The position numbers and the translations under genes are program-made. The notes beneath the pieces are model-generated. The model did not search any database. It was not told the origin of the DNA and saw only the letters and a list, made by a program, of their open reading frames with translations. 14,625 nt of DNA, taken from Kiritimatiellia bacterium. GTDB lineage: Bacteria; Verrucomicrobiota; Kiritimatiellia; RFP12; UBA1067. Shown here one piece after another: positions 5,715-13,590 of this stretch (its first letter is position 1; the number at the start of each line of letters is the position of its first letter). The stretch spans positions 1 through 14,625 of the forward strand of contig JAFPNP010000380.1 in assembly GCA_017411125.1 (NCBI GenBank). Direction: 5' to 3'.

Positions 5715-8578
5715 ACACGACTAAACGCTATCTTTCCGTTTTGGCCGCATGGGCGTTCTCGTTCGGAACGGCGGTTGGCTGGGGCGCGTTCGTAATGCCG
5801 GGCATGGCGTTCCTTCCGAAGGCCGGGCCTTGGGGAACGGTGTTCGGCGTCATGGCCGGAGCGGTCGTCATGGCCGTCATTGCGTGGAACTACCATTACA
5901 TGATCCGCAGGATGCCGGGCGCGGGAGGAACGTTCTCCTTCGTGTCGCGGGAGTTCGGCGGCGACCACGGTTTCTTCTGCGCCTGGTTCCTGTGCCTTTC
6001 CTACGTGGCGATACTATGGGCGAACGCGACGTCGTTGACGATTCTGGCGCGATGCCTGTTCGGCGACGCTCTCCGCTTTGGATTCCGCTACAGCGTCAAG
6101 GGCTTCGAGGTGTCGCTCGGCGACATCCTGCTTTCTGTGGCGGCGATACTGGCCGGCGCGGCTGTCTGCTGCCGCAAGCGATTGGCCGGACGGGTGCAGA
6201 CGGCTTTTGCCGTTGCGTTTTTCATGGGCATCGTCATTTGCTTCGCCGCCTGCCTGTTCGTGCACAAAGGCGGACTGCAGTCTATGGCGCCCGCGTTCTC
6301 CCCGGACGGCGGGGAGCCTCTCGCGCAGTCTCTGAAAATCGTCGCGCTGGCGCCGTGGCTCTTCGTCGGCTTTGAATCCGTCTGCCACCTTTCGGGAGAG
6401 GTGCGCTTTCCGCTCAGGCGCATGTTCGGCGTGATGGCGGCGTCCATCGCCGTCTCCGCCGTGGCGTATTCGTTTCTCGTGCTGACGCCGGCTCTTGCGC
6501 CCGCCGCGGGGGACGGCAGCTGGGTGGACGGCCTCGCTCGCATGTCATCCGCCAAAGGCGCCCCCGTCATCCCTACGCTCGATGCCGCCCGTTCGGCGAT
6601 GGGGAACGCGGGGGTGGCGATCTTCGTGGCGACGATCTTCGGGGCGGTGTTCACGAATCTAGTCGGCAACATGATCGTGGCGAGCAGGCTCGTAGGCGCA
6701 TTGGCGGATGCGGACGTGTTCCCCGAATGGGTGGGAAGGCGGGACGGCGACGGCAATCCCCGTAACGCGATAATCTTTCTTGCGGCGGTGTCGTGCCTGA
6801 TACCTCTGCTGGGCCGCACGGCTATCGGTTTCATCGTGGACGTGGCGACGGTCGGTTCGGTGATTGCATACGCCTACACTTCGGCCGCCGCGTTCAAGGC
6901 CGCACGCGCGTCCGGCCACGGTTTCACGGCGGTATCCGGTCTGTGCGGCTTTCTGCTCTCTGCCGTGATATGCGCTCTCTTCATCGTGCCGAACTACTTT
7001 TCCGGCACAATGATGGCAACGGAGTCCTACCTGATTCTCGTCTTGTGGAGCATACTCGGATTTCTCTACTACCTTTACGTGCTTAAGCAGGATCGGCTTC
7101 AGCGCTACGGTGGTTCTCTCGTGGTGTGGGTCGCCCTGATCGTGCTGATTCTCGTCATGTCGCACATGTGGATGCGCCAGGGAATGCACGACGCGATGAC
7201 GCGCGCGTTCGATTCGATAAGCGACTTCCACGATGCCGGCACCGCGCGCCGGAGCGAACAATGGAACGCCCATCTGGCCGGGCAGCTCGACGGCGTGAGC
7301 GATTCGCTCGTGCGCGGCGGATTCATCCAGGCCAGCCTCATGGCCGTGACGCTCGCGATAATGTTCAGCCTGTTCACGATCCTGCGCCGCCGCGAAAGGC
7401 GTCTGGAAAAGGAGAAGACGATGGCCAAGAGCTACTTCTTCTCCACCGTCAGCCATGACGTGCGCACGCCGCTCAACGCCATTATAGGATATACGGAGAT
7501 GTTGAAGGCCGGCATGGACACCAAGGCGGAGCGCGACCAGGCGCTCGATTCCATCCTTGTCAGCGGCAAGACGCTGCTCGGCCTCATAAACGACGTGCTG
7601 GACATCTCCAGGCTGGAGTCCGGCAGGATGAAGATAAACGAAGAGCCGACCGACTGCCAGCGGCTCATGCACGCCGTTCTTGCCGCGTTCCGCGTGTCCA
7701 ACAGGAAGCCCGGAGTGGAGCTGCGCTATCTCGAACGGCCGATGCCAGCGTTGATGCTCGATCCACAGCGCATACGGCAGATCGTGTTCAATCTCGTGGG
7801 CAATGCGGTGAAGTTCACCGAGAAGGGATATGTGGAACTGCGGGCGTCTTACGAGCCGGACGGCCCTGCGGGCGGCGAATTCCGCATCGACGTGGAGGAT
7901 ACGGGCTGCGGCATCGGCGAGGAGGATTTGAAGCGCATTGGCGCGGCCTACGTGCAGGTCGACGCCCGCCATGCAAGGAACGGAGGCACCGGCCTCGGTC
8001 TTGCAATCTGCAAACAGCTTGCCGTCGCAATGGGCGGATGTCTCAAGGTCGAATCCGCTTTGGGAAAGGGATCGACGTTCTCCATCGTGATCCGCGGCGT
8101 GAAGGTCGCGAAAAGCCTTCCCGCCAGCTCGGCAGCCGTCCCGGAAGAGCCGCGCTCCGTCGTGGCCTCGGACGGAACAAAGACCGTCCCTCCCGCGCCG
8201 CGCCGTCTTCTTCTCGTGGACGATTCCAAGATGAACCTCATGGTCCTCAAGGCCCTTCTGAAAAAGCAGGGCGATTTCGAAGTCGTGACGGCCAACGACG
8301 GACAGGAGGCCCTTGACATTCTGAAGAACCCGGACGTCAAGCCGTTCGACATGGTGCTGACCGACATGTGGATGCCCAATCTGGACGGCGAGGGGTTGGT
8401 AAAGGCCATCAGGGCGACGCCGGACTTGGCGCCCCTCCCCGTCCTTGTCGTCACGGCCGATGTGGAAATCCGCGACAAATCGTCCGAACTCGGTTTTGAC
8501 GGCATTCTCTTGAAGCCAGTCACAACCGATACGCTTGGCAAGGCGCTGTCTGTGCAATACCGTCCGCAAGAAGAGTGA
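5711..8578 (+). CDS. APC-family permease fused to a hybrid histidine kinase
   Basis: This 955-residue protein starts at ATG 5711 behind AGGGGGA, overlapping the previous stop by four bases. Residues 1 to about 460 are a polytopic APC-superfamily permease. TM1 has the unwound glycine stretch GTAVGWGAFVMPG, and TM6 has PWLFVGFES followed by LSGEVRFP, as in amino-acid transporters. A further helix (467-486), a short extracytoplasmic helical loop (487-534) and another helix (538-558) lead to the kinase. The kinase has TVSHDVRTPLN (His582), NLVGNAVKF (Asn698), DTGCGIG and GTGLGL. The receiver has Asp837-Asp838, Asp885 in TDMWMPNLDG, and Lys935. CbrA-type kinases carry an SLC5 transporter; an APC partner is less usual. 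It probably senses amino-acid or amine availability, with or without transport. There is no PAS, STAC, HPt or output domain. The kinase half resembles that of the 674 gene, so both may signal to the same partner. The gene sits between glycosyltransferase genes and overlaps the next by one base. Confidence 0.9.
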   Translation: MNTTKRYLSVLAAWAFSFGTAVGWGAFVMPGMAFLPKAGPWGTVFGVMAGAVVMAVIAWNYHYMIRRMPGAGGTFSFVSREFGGDHGFFCAWFLCLSYVAILWANATSLTILARCLFGDALRFGFRYSVKGFEVSLGDILLSVAAILAGAAVCCRKRLAGRVQTAFAVAFFMGIVICFAACLFVHKGGLQSMAPAFSPDGGEPLAQSLKIVALAPWLFVGFESVCHLSGEVRFPLRRMFGVMAASIAVSAVAYSFLVLTPALAPAAGDGSWVDGLARMSSAKGAPVIPTLDAARSAMGNAGVAIFVATIFGAVFTNLVGNMIVASRLVGALADADVFPEWVGRRDGDGNPRNAIIFLAAVSCLIPLLGRTAIGFIVDVATVGSVIAYAYTSAAAFKAARASGHGFTAVSGLCGFLLSAVICALFIVPNYFSGTMMATESYLILVLWSILGFLYYLYVLKQDRLQRYGGSLVVWVALIVLILVMSHMWMRQGMHDAMTRAFDSISDFHDAGTARRSEQWNAHLAGQLDGVSDSLVRGGFIQASLMAVTLAIMFSLFTILRRRERRLEKEKTMAKSYFFSTVSHDVRTPLNAIIGYTEMLKAGMDTKAERDQALDSILVSGKTLLGLINDVLDISRLESGRMKINEEPTDCQRLMHAVLAAFRVSNRKPGVELRYLERPMPALMLDPQRIRQIVFNLVGNAVKFTEKGYVELRASYEPDGPAGGEFRIDVEDTGCGIGEEDLKRIGAAYVQVDARHARNGGTGLGLAICKQLAVAMGGCLKVESALGKGSTFSIVIRGVKVAKSLPASSAAVPEEPRSVVASDGTKTVPPAPRRLLLVDDSKMNLMVLKALLKKQGDFEVVTANDGQEALDILKNPDVKPFDMVLTDMWMPNLDGEGLVKAIRATPDLAPLPVLVVTADVEIRDKSSELGFDGILLKPVTTDTLGKALSVQYRPQEE

Positions 8579-9669
8579 TGAAGCCGTTTTTCTCCATAAT
8601 AGTTCCGTGCTGCGACGTAGAGCCTTACGTGCGCGAATGTCTCGGTTCCGTCCTGGACCAGCCGTTCAAAGCGTTGGAGTGCCTTGTGGTGGTCGAAACG
8701 TCCAACGATGCCACCGAGGCGGTTGTGCGCGAAATCGCCGCGAAGGACGGACGAGTAAAGGTGTATACGCAGCCGCGAAGCGGGTCGCCCGCCGCGCCGC
8801 GCAACACCGCCCTTGACCATGCGGAGGGCGAATACGTCGTTTTCCTTGACGGCGACGACGTGATTGCCGAAGGTTCGCTCCAGCGGCTCCACGACATGAT
8901 TTCCGCCCGCCCCGGCGCGGATTTGTATCCTTGCGCCCTCGTCGTGTGCGATGCGTCGCTCAGGCCGCTGCCCGTGCAGGCTCCGACGCCGGACGTATAT
9001 CCGCAAAACTCCCCCGTGGAACTTTTGGGAACGGAGGCGACGATCCTTCTCGGCAAAGGTCGCAACATGGCGAATCCCATGGCCCAGATGACGGTCTGCC
9101 GCCGCGGTTTCCTCGAAGAGCGCAATCTCAGGTTCGTTCCGGGGTTGCGGAGCGAAGACGCCGAATTTTCGCCTCGTGCGCTGTATTGCGCAAGAAGGGT
9201 CGTCCCGCTGCACTTGCCGTTCTACATGTACCGCACGCAGCGCCAAGGCTCGATAATGACCGGCGGAAGCCGCTGTTCGCTTATCGGCGACTGGGTGAAG
9301 ATACTTAACTCGCTGATGGCCTTCCACGTCGCGGCGTCGAAAGACAAGGATTTCGACGGGCGCGTGGCGTCCGCATGGAGCAGACATTGGCTGAACATAG
9401 TTTTCTACAGTTGGTTCTTCCCGGAGCAGATCAGGAAGATGCCGAAAGACGTGCGCCGCGCAACCTTGTCCGCGCTGTTTGCCGACGGCGGCGGCGCGTT
9501 CCGCGCGTTGCGGAAATGCGCCCCGCTGCAGAAGCGCGTCGCAGGCCTGTGGGTCGAGATGTTCGTGCGGTTCCCGCCGTTGCGCCCGTTTATCGACCTT
9601 TTCTTCCGGCTCTATTTCAAATTGGCAGACCGCCGTTCTCGACGCGCCGAAAGCAAAGGTGAAACATGA
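8578..9669 (+). CDS. Family 2 (GT-A) glycosyltransferase
   Basis: This 363-residue inverting glycosyltransferase has an N-terminal GT2 catalytic domain (about 1-220). It opens with the nucleotide-binding strand FFSIIVPCCDVEPYVRECL and carries the metal-binding DGDD at residues 91-94. The C-terminal 140 residues form a basic, hydrophobic-patched helical region typical of membrane-associated capsule and LPS transferases. ATG 8578 is used; it shares its A with the preceding TGA (TGATG), so translation is probably coupled. A GTG at 8575 is possible but lies further into the upstream gene. The protein is a full-length paralogue of the - strand gene at the right edge: both contain RPGAD(L/I)YPCA, EF(S/A)PRALY and HWLN with a shared tail. 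The sugar and acceptor cannot be told from sequence. It probably extends a lipid-linked glycan on the cytoplasmic face. Confidence 0.9.
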   Translation: MKPFFSIIVPCCDVEPYVRECLGSVLDQPFKALECLVVVETSNDATEAVVREIAAKDGRVKVYTQPRSGSPAAPRNTALDHAEGEYVVFLDGDDVIAEGSLQRLHDMISARPGADLYPCALVVCDASLRPLPVQAPTPDVYPQNSPVELLGTEATILLGKGRNMANPMAQMTVCRRGFLEERNLRFVPGLRSEDAEFSPRALYCARRVVPLHLPFYMYRTQRQGSIMTGGSRCSLIGDWVKILNSLMAFHVAASKDKDFDGRVASAWSRHWLNIVFYSWFFPEQIRKMPKDVRRATLSALFADGGGAFRALRKCAPLQKRVAGLWVEMFVRFPPLRPFIDLFFRLYFKLADRRSRRAESKGET

Positions 9670-10655
9670 AAAATCAAAACAATGACCTCGTCCTCGTGAC
9701 GGCAGGCGACATAAACTATCTTTGGGGCGTGTTTCTGCTCGTCGCGTCCGTCCGCAAGGCCGGAATGGACGTGCCGTTCCTTGTCGGCACGAAGAAGTTC
9801 GACGACCGCGCGAACCGCGTGGTGACGCAGCTAGGCGGAGTGGACTTGCTGCCGCTCGACGGCGACCCGCGCTCTCTCGCCTGGCTCAAGGCGAGGGCGA
9901 TGCTCCAGGCCTCCGCGAAATGGGTCGCATGGGCCGACTGCGATGCGTTCTTCACGGGCGACGTCACGGGACTTCTCCGCCCGGATTCCGAGGATTTGAT
10001 TCACATCCGCATGCGAACGCCCGAAGAGCGCACCGGGCTTATCTGGAAGAAGGCGGTCAGAGGCGATGACGACAGGGTGGTGCCCCCCAAAGTGCTCGAA
10101 GTCTGGCGGCGCGACGTCATGGCCGTTGCGGGCGGCGCTTTGGAAAAGCCGCGCTTCCTGTCCACCGCGCCGTCCAACTTCTTCGCGCTTTCGCTCGAAA
10201 GGCATCGGAGTTTTCTGGAAATGTTCGATCGTTTCCAGATGGAAGTTCTTCCCGACCACGACATAGGAAACCACGTGAGGGCGCTGGAAAACTATCCGCT
10301 TTTCGACGAAAGCGTCCTCAACGCCTGCTTGGCCTTTGCGCCGGATGCGCCCGAAGTGCAGCCGGTCTACAATCTGGACAAGGACTTCAACCGCTGTTTC
10401 GCCCATTTCCCGTACCATCCAAAGCCGTGGGCCGGCTGGACGCGCCGGGCGCTCGCGTTCTTCGATGAATACGTCGCGGTTGTCGACTGGGCCGAGAAAT
10501 CCGGGCTCGAGCTTCCGGGCCCCGTCCCGCGCGTTCTCCGCCCGCAGTTCAAGCGGCACGCGCAGGCTCTCGCGCCGTGGACGGAACTCAAACCCAAACT
10601 GAAACGCCGCATCCACGCCGCCGTCAAACGCTTTTTCGGACGGGAACGCGCATGA
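9666..10655 (+). CDS. Unclassified GT-A-like DxD protein, paralogue A
   Basis: I do not recognise a named family for this 329-residue protein. It begins with a strand and glycine turn (LVLVTAGDINYLWGVFLLVASVRK) that recalls GT8-type transferases, in which an N-terminal Rossmann-like fold binds a nucleotide sugar. Residues 89-95, WADCDAF, give a DxD motif (Asp91, Asp93) in the expected position for metal and sugar-nucleotide binding. VWRRDV and a late FAHFPYHPKPW block (245-255) are shared with the paralogue at 10976. No signal peptide or membrane helix is seen; the C-terminus is strongly basic (KPKLKRRIHAAVKRFFGRERA region), consistent with membrane-surface binding. It overlaps both neighbours through ATGA junctions, so it is co-translated with two GT2 genes. 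A cytoplasmic glycosyltransferase is the best guess; activity is unproven. Confidence 0.75.
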   Translation: MKNQNNDLVLVTAGDINYLWGVFLLVASVRKAGMDVPFLVGTKKFDDRANRVVTQLGGVDLLPLDGDPRSLAWLKARAMLQASAKWVAWADCDAFFTGDVTGLLRPDSEDLIHIRMRTPEERTGLIWKKAVRGDDDRVVPPKVLEVWRRDVMAVAGGALEKPRFLSTAPSNFFALSLERHRSFLEMFDRFQMEVLPDHDIGNHVRALENYPLFDESVLNACLAFAPDAPEVQPVYNLDKDFNRCFAHFPYHPKPWAGWTRRALAFFDEYVAVVDWAEKSGLELPGPVPRVLRPQFKRHAQALAPWTELKPKLKRRIHAAVKRFFGRERA

Positions 10656-10972
10656 GTTCCGCATCGCCAAGATTCACGGTCGCCGTTTCCGGCTATCAGA
10701 ACGCGCCGTATCTGCCGAAGTCGCTAGGTTCGGTGAAAGCCCAGACGTTCCGCGACTTCGAAGCGATTTGCTATGTGGAGGAATCCACCGACGGGTCGCT
10801 TCAGATTTGCCGCGATTTGACGGCGGACGATCCGCGCTTCAAAGTTGTGTCCGCCCCGAAAAGCGGCACGGCCTCCGCGACGAGAAACTACGCGATAGAC
10901 CATGCGGGCGGAGAGTACCTCGTCGTTCTAGACGGCGACGACTGGCTCGCGCCAGGTAAGGGAGATAGATGA
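10652..10972 (+). CDS. Truncated family 2 glycosyltransferase (N-terminal third only)
   Basis: This 106-residue reading frame is the beginning of a GT2 transferase. It has the first strand (FTVAVSGYQNAPYLPKSLGSV), the TRNYAIDHA helix and the catalytic DGDDWLAPG (Asp94-Gly95-Asp96-Asp97). It then ends abruptly at TGA 10970-10972 after only four further residues (GKGDR*). Its relatives, including the GT2 genes at 8578 and 13672, go on for another 200 or more residues that complete the acceptor site, so this product cannot be a normal enzyme. The start ATG 10652 overlaps the previous stop (ATGA) like the intact genes upstream, so the truncation arose from a working operon gene. The break coincides with the start of the next gene at 10976, suggesting a deletion or recombination junction near 10945-10970. 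No continuation was found in other frames nearby. An assembly join cannot be excluded. Confidence 0.8.
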   Translation: MSSASPRFTVAVSGYQNAPYLPKSLGSVKAQTFRDFEAICYVEESTDGSLQICRDLTADDPRFKVVSAPKSGTASATRNYAIDHAGGEYLVVLDGDDWLAPGKGDR

Positions 10973-10975
10973 TAT

Positions 10976-11908
10976 ATGGCTGATGACAAGATTCATTCAA
11001 CGACGGTCGTTACGGCGGGCGACAGGGCGTTCGCCTGGGGCGCGCTAATCTTGGTCGCAAGCATGCGCAAAAACGGAATGGCGCATCCCGTCATAGTCGG
11101 CACGACAGGCTGGACGGAGGACATGAAGGCCAAGGTCCTGTCGCTTGGCGGCGTGACGCTGAAGGAGCTTCCACCGTCGCGACAGTGTGTGACATGCCAG
11201 AAGCCAATGCTCATGAACCTTGACGAAATCGAGACGGAATGGGTCTGCTGGGCAGATTCCGACGGCGCGTTCGTCGGGGATTGCTCTGAATGGCTCGTTG
11301 GCGACGACCCTGACGAGATCGTCATACGCAAGTACAGTCCGCCGCCGGACGATTTCAAGCCTGCAACGCTTGATGTATGGCGGCGCGACGTCGAGAAGTT
11401 CTGCGGGAAGGCACTTGCCGAAAGCCGCTATCCTACGCGCATGAATGCGCCGTTCATAGTGCTGAACCGCAAGTGGCGGGCGTTCATGGGGCGTTGGCAG
11501 AAGCAGATCGGGAACGTGCTGCCGTCCGACGTTGCGATAATAATGAAGTACGGCTCTCCGTACTTCCAGACAGACGAAAGCGTGCTCGGAAGCCTTCTTT
11601 GCTTCGACCCCGAGGCGCCGAAGGTGGTCGAGAACTACAAGGCAAACGGCAGCGTCGACAAGAGCCGCTACTTTGCGCATTTCGCCTACAACCCGAAGCC
11701 GTGGCAGATGTGGAACTCGTATTCGCTTAGGTGGCATGACGTTGTCGCGCCAATCGTCGATTGGCTCGTTGAGAAGGGCGTCGTAAAGCCTGGCGATCTG
11801 CCGCTGCCGCTGAGAAAAGGATGGTGGCCCGTCTGCCGCGCCGCTGTACCGCTCGCGCCGTGGGTTTGGCGCGGAATCAAGCTGAAGCGTAATGTCTGCA
11901 GGAAGTGA
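10976..11908 (+). CDS. Unclassified GT-A-like DxD protein, paralogue B
   Basis: This 310-residue protein is a diverged full-length paralogue of the 9666 gene. Shared landmarks, in order, are TAGDRAFAWGALILVASMRKNGM near the start (positions 14-36 by eye), the IVGT turn, WADSDGAF with Asp94 and Asp96, VWRRDV, a DESVL segment, and FAHFAYNPKPW (233-243). The conserved order supports a GT8-like transferase fold, but no sugar specificity can be inferred. AAGGGAG at 10958-10964 precedes ATG 10976 by eleven bases; only three bases separate it from the broken GT2 upstream. The C-terminus is again basic (GIKLKRNVCRK). A second such gene in one operon implies two related steps of the same pathway, or an array of alternatives. 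The two genes differ enough that this is not a recent duplication. Confidence 0.75.
   Translation: MADDKIHSTTVVTAGDRAFAWGALILVASMRKNGMAHPVIVGTTGWTEDMKAKVLSLGGVTLKELPPSRQCVTCQKPMLMNLDEIETEWVCWADSDGAFVGDCSEWLVGDDPDEIVIRKYSPPPDDFKPATLDVWRRDVEKFCGKALAESRYPTRMNAPFIVLNRKWRAFMGRWQKQIGNVLPSDVAIIMKYGSPYFQTDESVLGSLLCFDPEAPKVVENYKANGSVDKSRYFAHFAYNPKPWQMWNSYSLRWHDVVAPIVDWLVEKGVVKPGDLPLPLRKGWWPVCRAAVPLAPWVWRGIKLKRNVCRK
11901..11905 (+). promoter_or_regulatory. Ribosome binding site deciding the start of the flippase fragment
   Basis: GGAAG at 11901-11905 lies seven bases before ATG 11913. The alternative in-frame ATG at 11892 has no purine-rich site at a usable distance, and the frame is closed by a TGA at 11883-11885. 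Confidence 0.5.
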
Positions 11909-11912
11909 CGGA

Positions 11913-12557
11913 ATGAAGCTCGATTTCAAGAAGAACTTCAAGCTCCTCATGCGTATGAACCGCCTCTGCATGTCCGTCGTCATATTCTGCGCGGCGATGA
12001 TGACCGCGCTCTACCAGCCGTTCATCTCTGTGTGGGTCAAGAACGATCCCGACCTTATGCGCCATGCCCTTACGTCGGTGCTAATGGTTGTATATTTCTA
12101 CGTCATGGAGTCGCGCCAGGTGCTGATGTCGTTCAAGTCTGCCGCGTCGCTATGGTCGCAAGACCGCTGGAAGCCGATAGTCGAGGGTGCCGTCAACCTC
12201 GGCACGAACATCCTTTTCGTCGTGTTTCTTCCCGAGGCATACAAGCTGGATGGCGTCATATTCTCGACCATCATCGGCTTTGCGTTCATCCAGATTCCTT
12301 GGGAGTCGCACGTCATGTTCACGGTATTTTTCTCACGTGTCGAGTCGCGCCTCTGGTGGCGTTCGCAGCTCCGCTTCGCCTTGATCGCGGTCGCACTGTG
12401 CGCTGCGGCGTGGTGGGCGACTCATTTGGTTCCGCTCGCCGGAATCGCGGGGTTGGCCGTAAAGGGCGTCGTGGCGTTTGCAGTGTCCGCCGGTGCGGTG
12501 CTTGCGTTTTTCAGAGGTGATGTGATGTCCATCGTCAAGTCGAAGGGGAGAAAGTGA
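11913..12557 (+). CDS. C-terminal half of a Wzx-type oligosaccharide flippase (truncated)
   Basis: The 214 residues resemble only the second half of MATE-like polysaccharide flippases, which are normally around 450-500 residues with 12 to 14 helices. Six helices are visible, including LYQPFISVWV, VLMVVYFYVMESRQVLMSF, VEGAVNLGTNILFVVF and GVIFSTIIGFAFIQIPWESHV. The SLWSQDRWKPIVE segment corresponds to the loop with AGLWxxDRxxPLVE in full-length relatives. The beginning, MKLDFKKNFKLLMRMN, matches a mid-protein position, and an in-frame TGA at 11883-11885 prevents upstream extension. A full flippase moves undecaprenyl-linked repeat units across the inner membrane; this half is unlikely to do so alone unless the other half is encoded elsewhere. 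It overlaps nothing important and is followed one base later by the Stealth gene. It is best read as a decaying or split gene, with 11892 as an alternative start. Confidence 0.78.
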   Translation: MKLDFKKNFKLLMRMNRLCMSVVIFCAAMMTALYQPFISVWVKNDPDLMRHALTSVLMVVYFYVMESRQVLMSFKSAASLWSQDRWKPIVEGAVNLGTNILFVVFLPEAYKLDGVIFSTIIGFAFIQIPWESHVMFTVFFSRVESRLWWRSQLRFALIAVALCAAAWWATHLVPLAGIAGLAVKGVVAFAVSAGAVLAFFRGDVMSIVKSKGRK

Positions 12558-12558
12558 G

Positions 12559-13590
12559 ATGGAAAAGATCGACTTTGTCGTGACGTGGGTGGATGGCGGC
12601 GACAGCGAATGGCTTGCCGAGAAGAGAAAGTACCTTGATGCCGCGTCGTCTGCAACTTCCTCGCTCGCCGGAGGCGAGGCCAACGCCGACTGCCGCTATC
12701 GCGACTGCGGGCTTCTGAAATACTGGTTCCGTTCGGTCGAACGTTTCGCGCCATGGGTGAACAGGGTGTTCTTCGTTACGTGCGGACAGAAACCCGCCTG
12801 GCTCGACGAATCAAACCCCAAGCTTCGGCTCGTCGACCATCGCGAATACATACCGGCGGAGTGTCTGCCCACGTTCCACTCCAACACAATTGAACTTAAC
12901 CTGCACCGCATACCGGACCTTTCCGAGCGGTTCGTGCTGTTCAACGACGACATGTTCCTTCTTAAACCCGTCGCGCCCGGCTTCTACTTCAGGAAGGGGC
13001 TGCCCGTGATCCCGTGCGACCTCGGAATCCCGCGCTGGATCGGCAGCAGCAACATAAGCCGCATAGCAATCAACAACAGCGGCGTGCTCAAACTCGGTCT
13101 GGACGTCGAGAGGCTGGTTTGGCGGAACATCCTCAAGTTCGCCGACGTGCGCACGCTCGGCGTCGCCCGCGCGGTCAAGAACGTCCTGTCGTTCGCCGTC
13201 AACCGTGTATACATAGCAGGTACGTTCGGCCATCTTTCGCAGGCGCATCTCAAGTCCACGTTTGCGGAAGTGTGGCGCGTCCAGCCGCGGGCGCTTGAAC
13301 GCACTTCGCGCAGCCGCTTCCGCACGGATGACAGCGTGAACCACTGGCTCATGAGCGCCTGGGACATGGTGAGCGGCAGATTTTTCCCTGTGAACGAAAA
13401 GCGCAAGGGGGAGTTCATCGTTTTGACGGAGGACACGGTCGCAAGCGCCTGCGACGCAATCCGCCGCCGCGAGTATCCCGAAATATGCCTGAACGACAAG
13501 GGGACCAACGCCGACCCTGAACGCTGCTTCGCCGAAGTCGCCAGGGCGTTTGACGCCATTCTGCCGGAAAAGTCGTCGTTCGAGAGGTGA
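12559..13590 (+). CDS. Stealth-family capsule polysaccharide phosphotransferase
   Basis: This 343-residue protein contains all four Stealth regions. CR1 is DFVVTWVDGGD (5-15). CR2 runs from the RDCGLLKY/RSVERFAPWV segment (48-67) through FHSNTIELNLHRIP (106-119) to FNDDMF (128-133). CR3 is around GHLSQAHLKST (224-234). CR4 is CLNDKGT through PEKSSFE (310-342). Stealth enzymes transfer a sugar-1-phosphate from a nucleotide sugar to a glycan, making phosphodiester-linked polymers. They include bacterial capsule synthases and the eukaryotic GlcNAc-1-phosphotransferase. Their presence implies a phosphate-containing capsule or surface glycan. AAGGGGAG at 12543-12550 precedes ATG 12559, and one base separates it from the flippase stop. 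Residues about 28-44 are a small alanine/serine/glycine-rich insertion before CR2. CR3 looks weakly conserved, without the usual HxP signature. The gene's last codons are echoed just downstream. Confidence 0.92.
   Translation: MEKIDFVVTWVDGGDSEWLAEKRKYLDAASSATSSLAGGEANADCRYRDCGLLKYWFRSVERFAPWVNRVFFVTCGQKPAWLDESNPKLRLVDHREYIPAECLPTFHSNTIELNLHRIPDLSERFVLFNDDMFLLKPVAPGFYFRKGLPVIPCDLGIPRWIGSSNISRIAINNSGVLKLGLDVERLVWRNILKFADVRTLGVARAVKNVLSFAVNRVYIAGTFGHLSQAHLKSTFAEVWRVQPRALERTSRSRFRTDDSVNHWLMSAWDMVSGRFFPVNEKRKGEFIVLTEDTVASACDAIRRREYPEICLNDKGTNADPERCFAEVARAFDAILPEKSSFER

Noticed and set aside
6659..9387. Overlapping antisense open frames opposite the second kinase and the GT2 gene
   Set aside because: Their composition is that of codon-complement shadows, and they contradict the coupled + strand genes.
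12664..12678. Small perfect hairpin CTCGCC-GGA-GGCGAG in the Stealth gene, considered as another mobile palindrome
   Set aside because: The stem is six bases, lacks the arms of the 4366-4425 element, and is expected by chance in DNA of this GC content.
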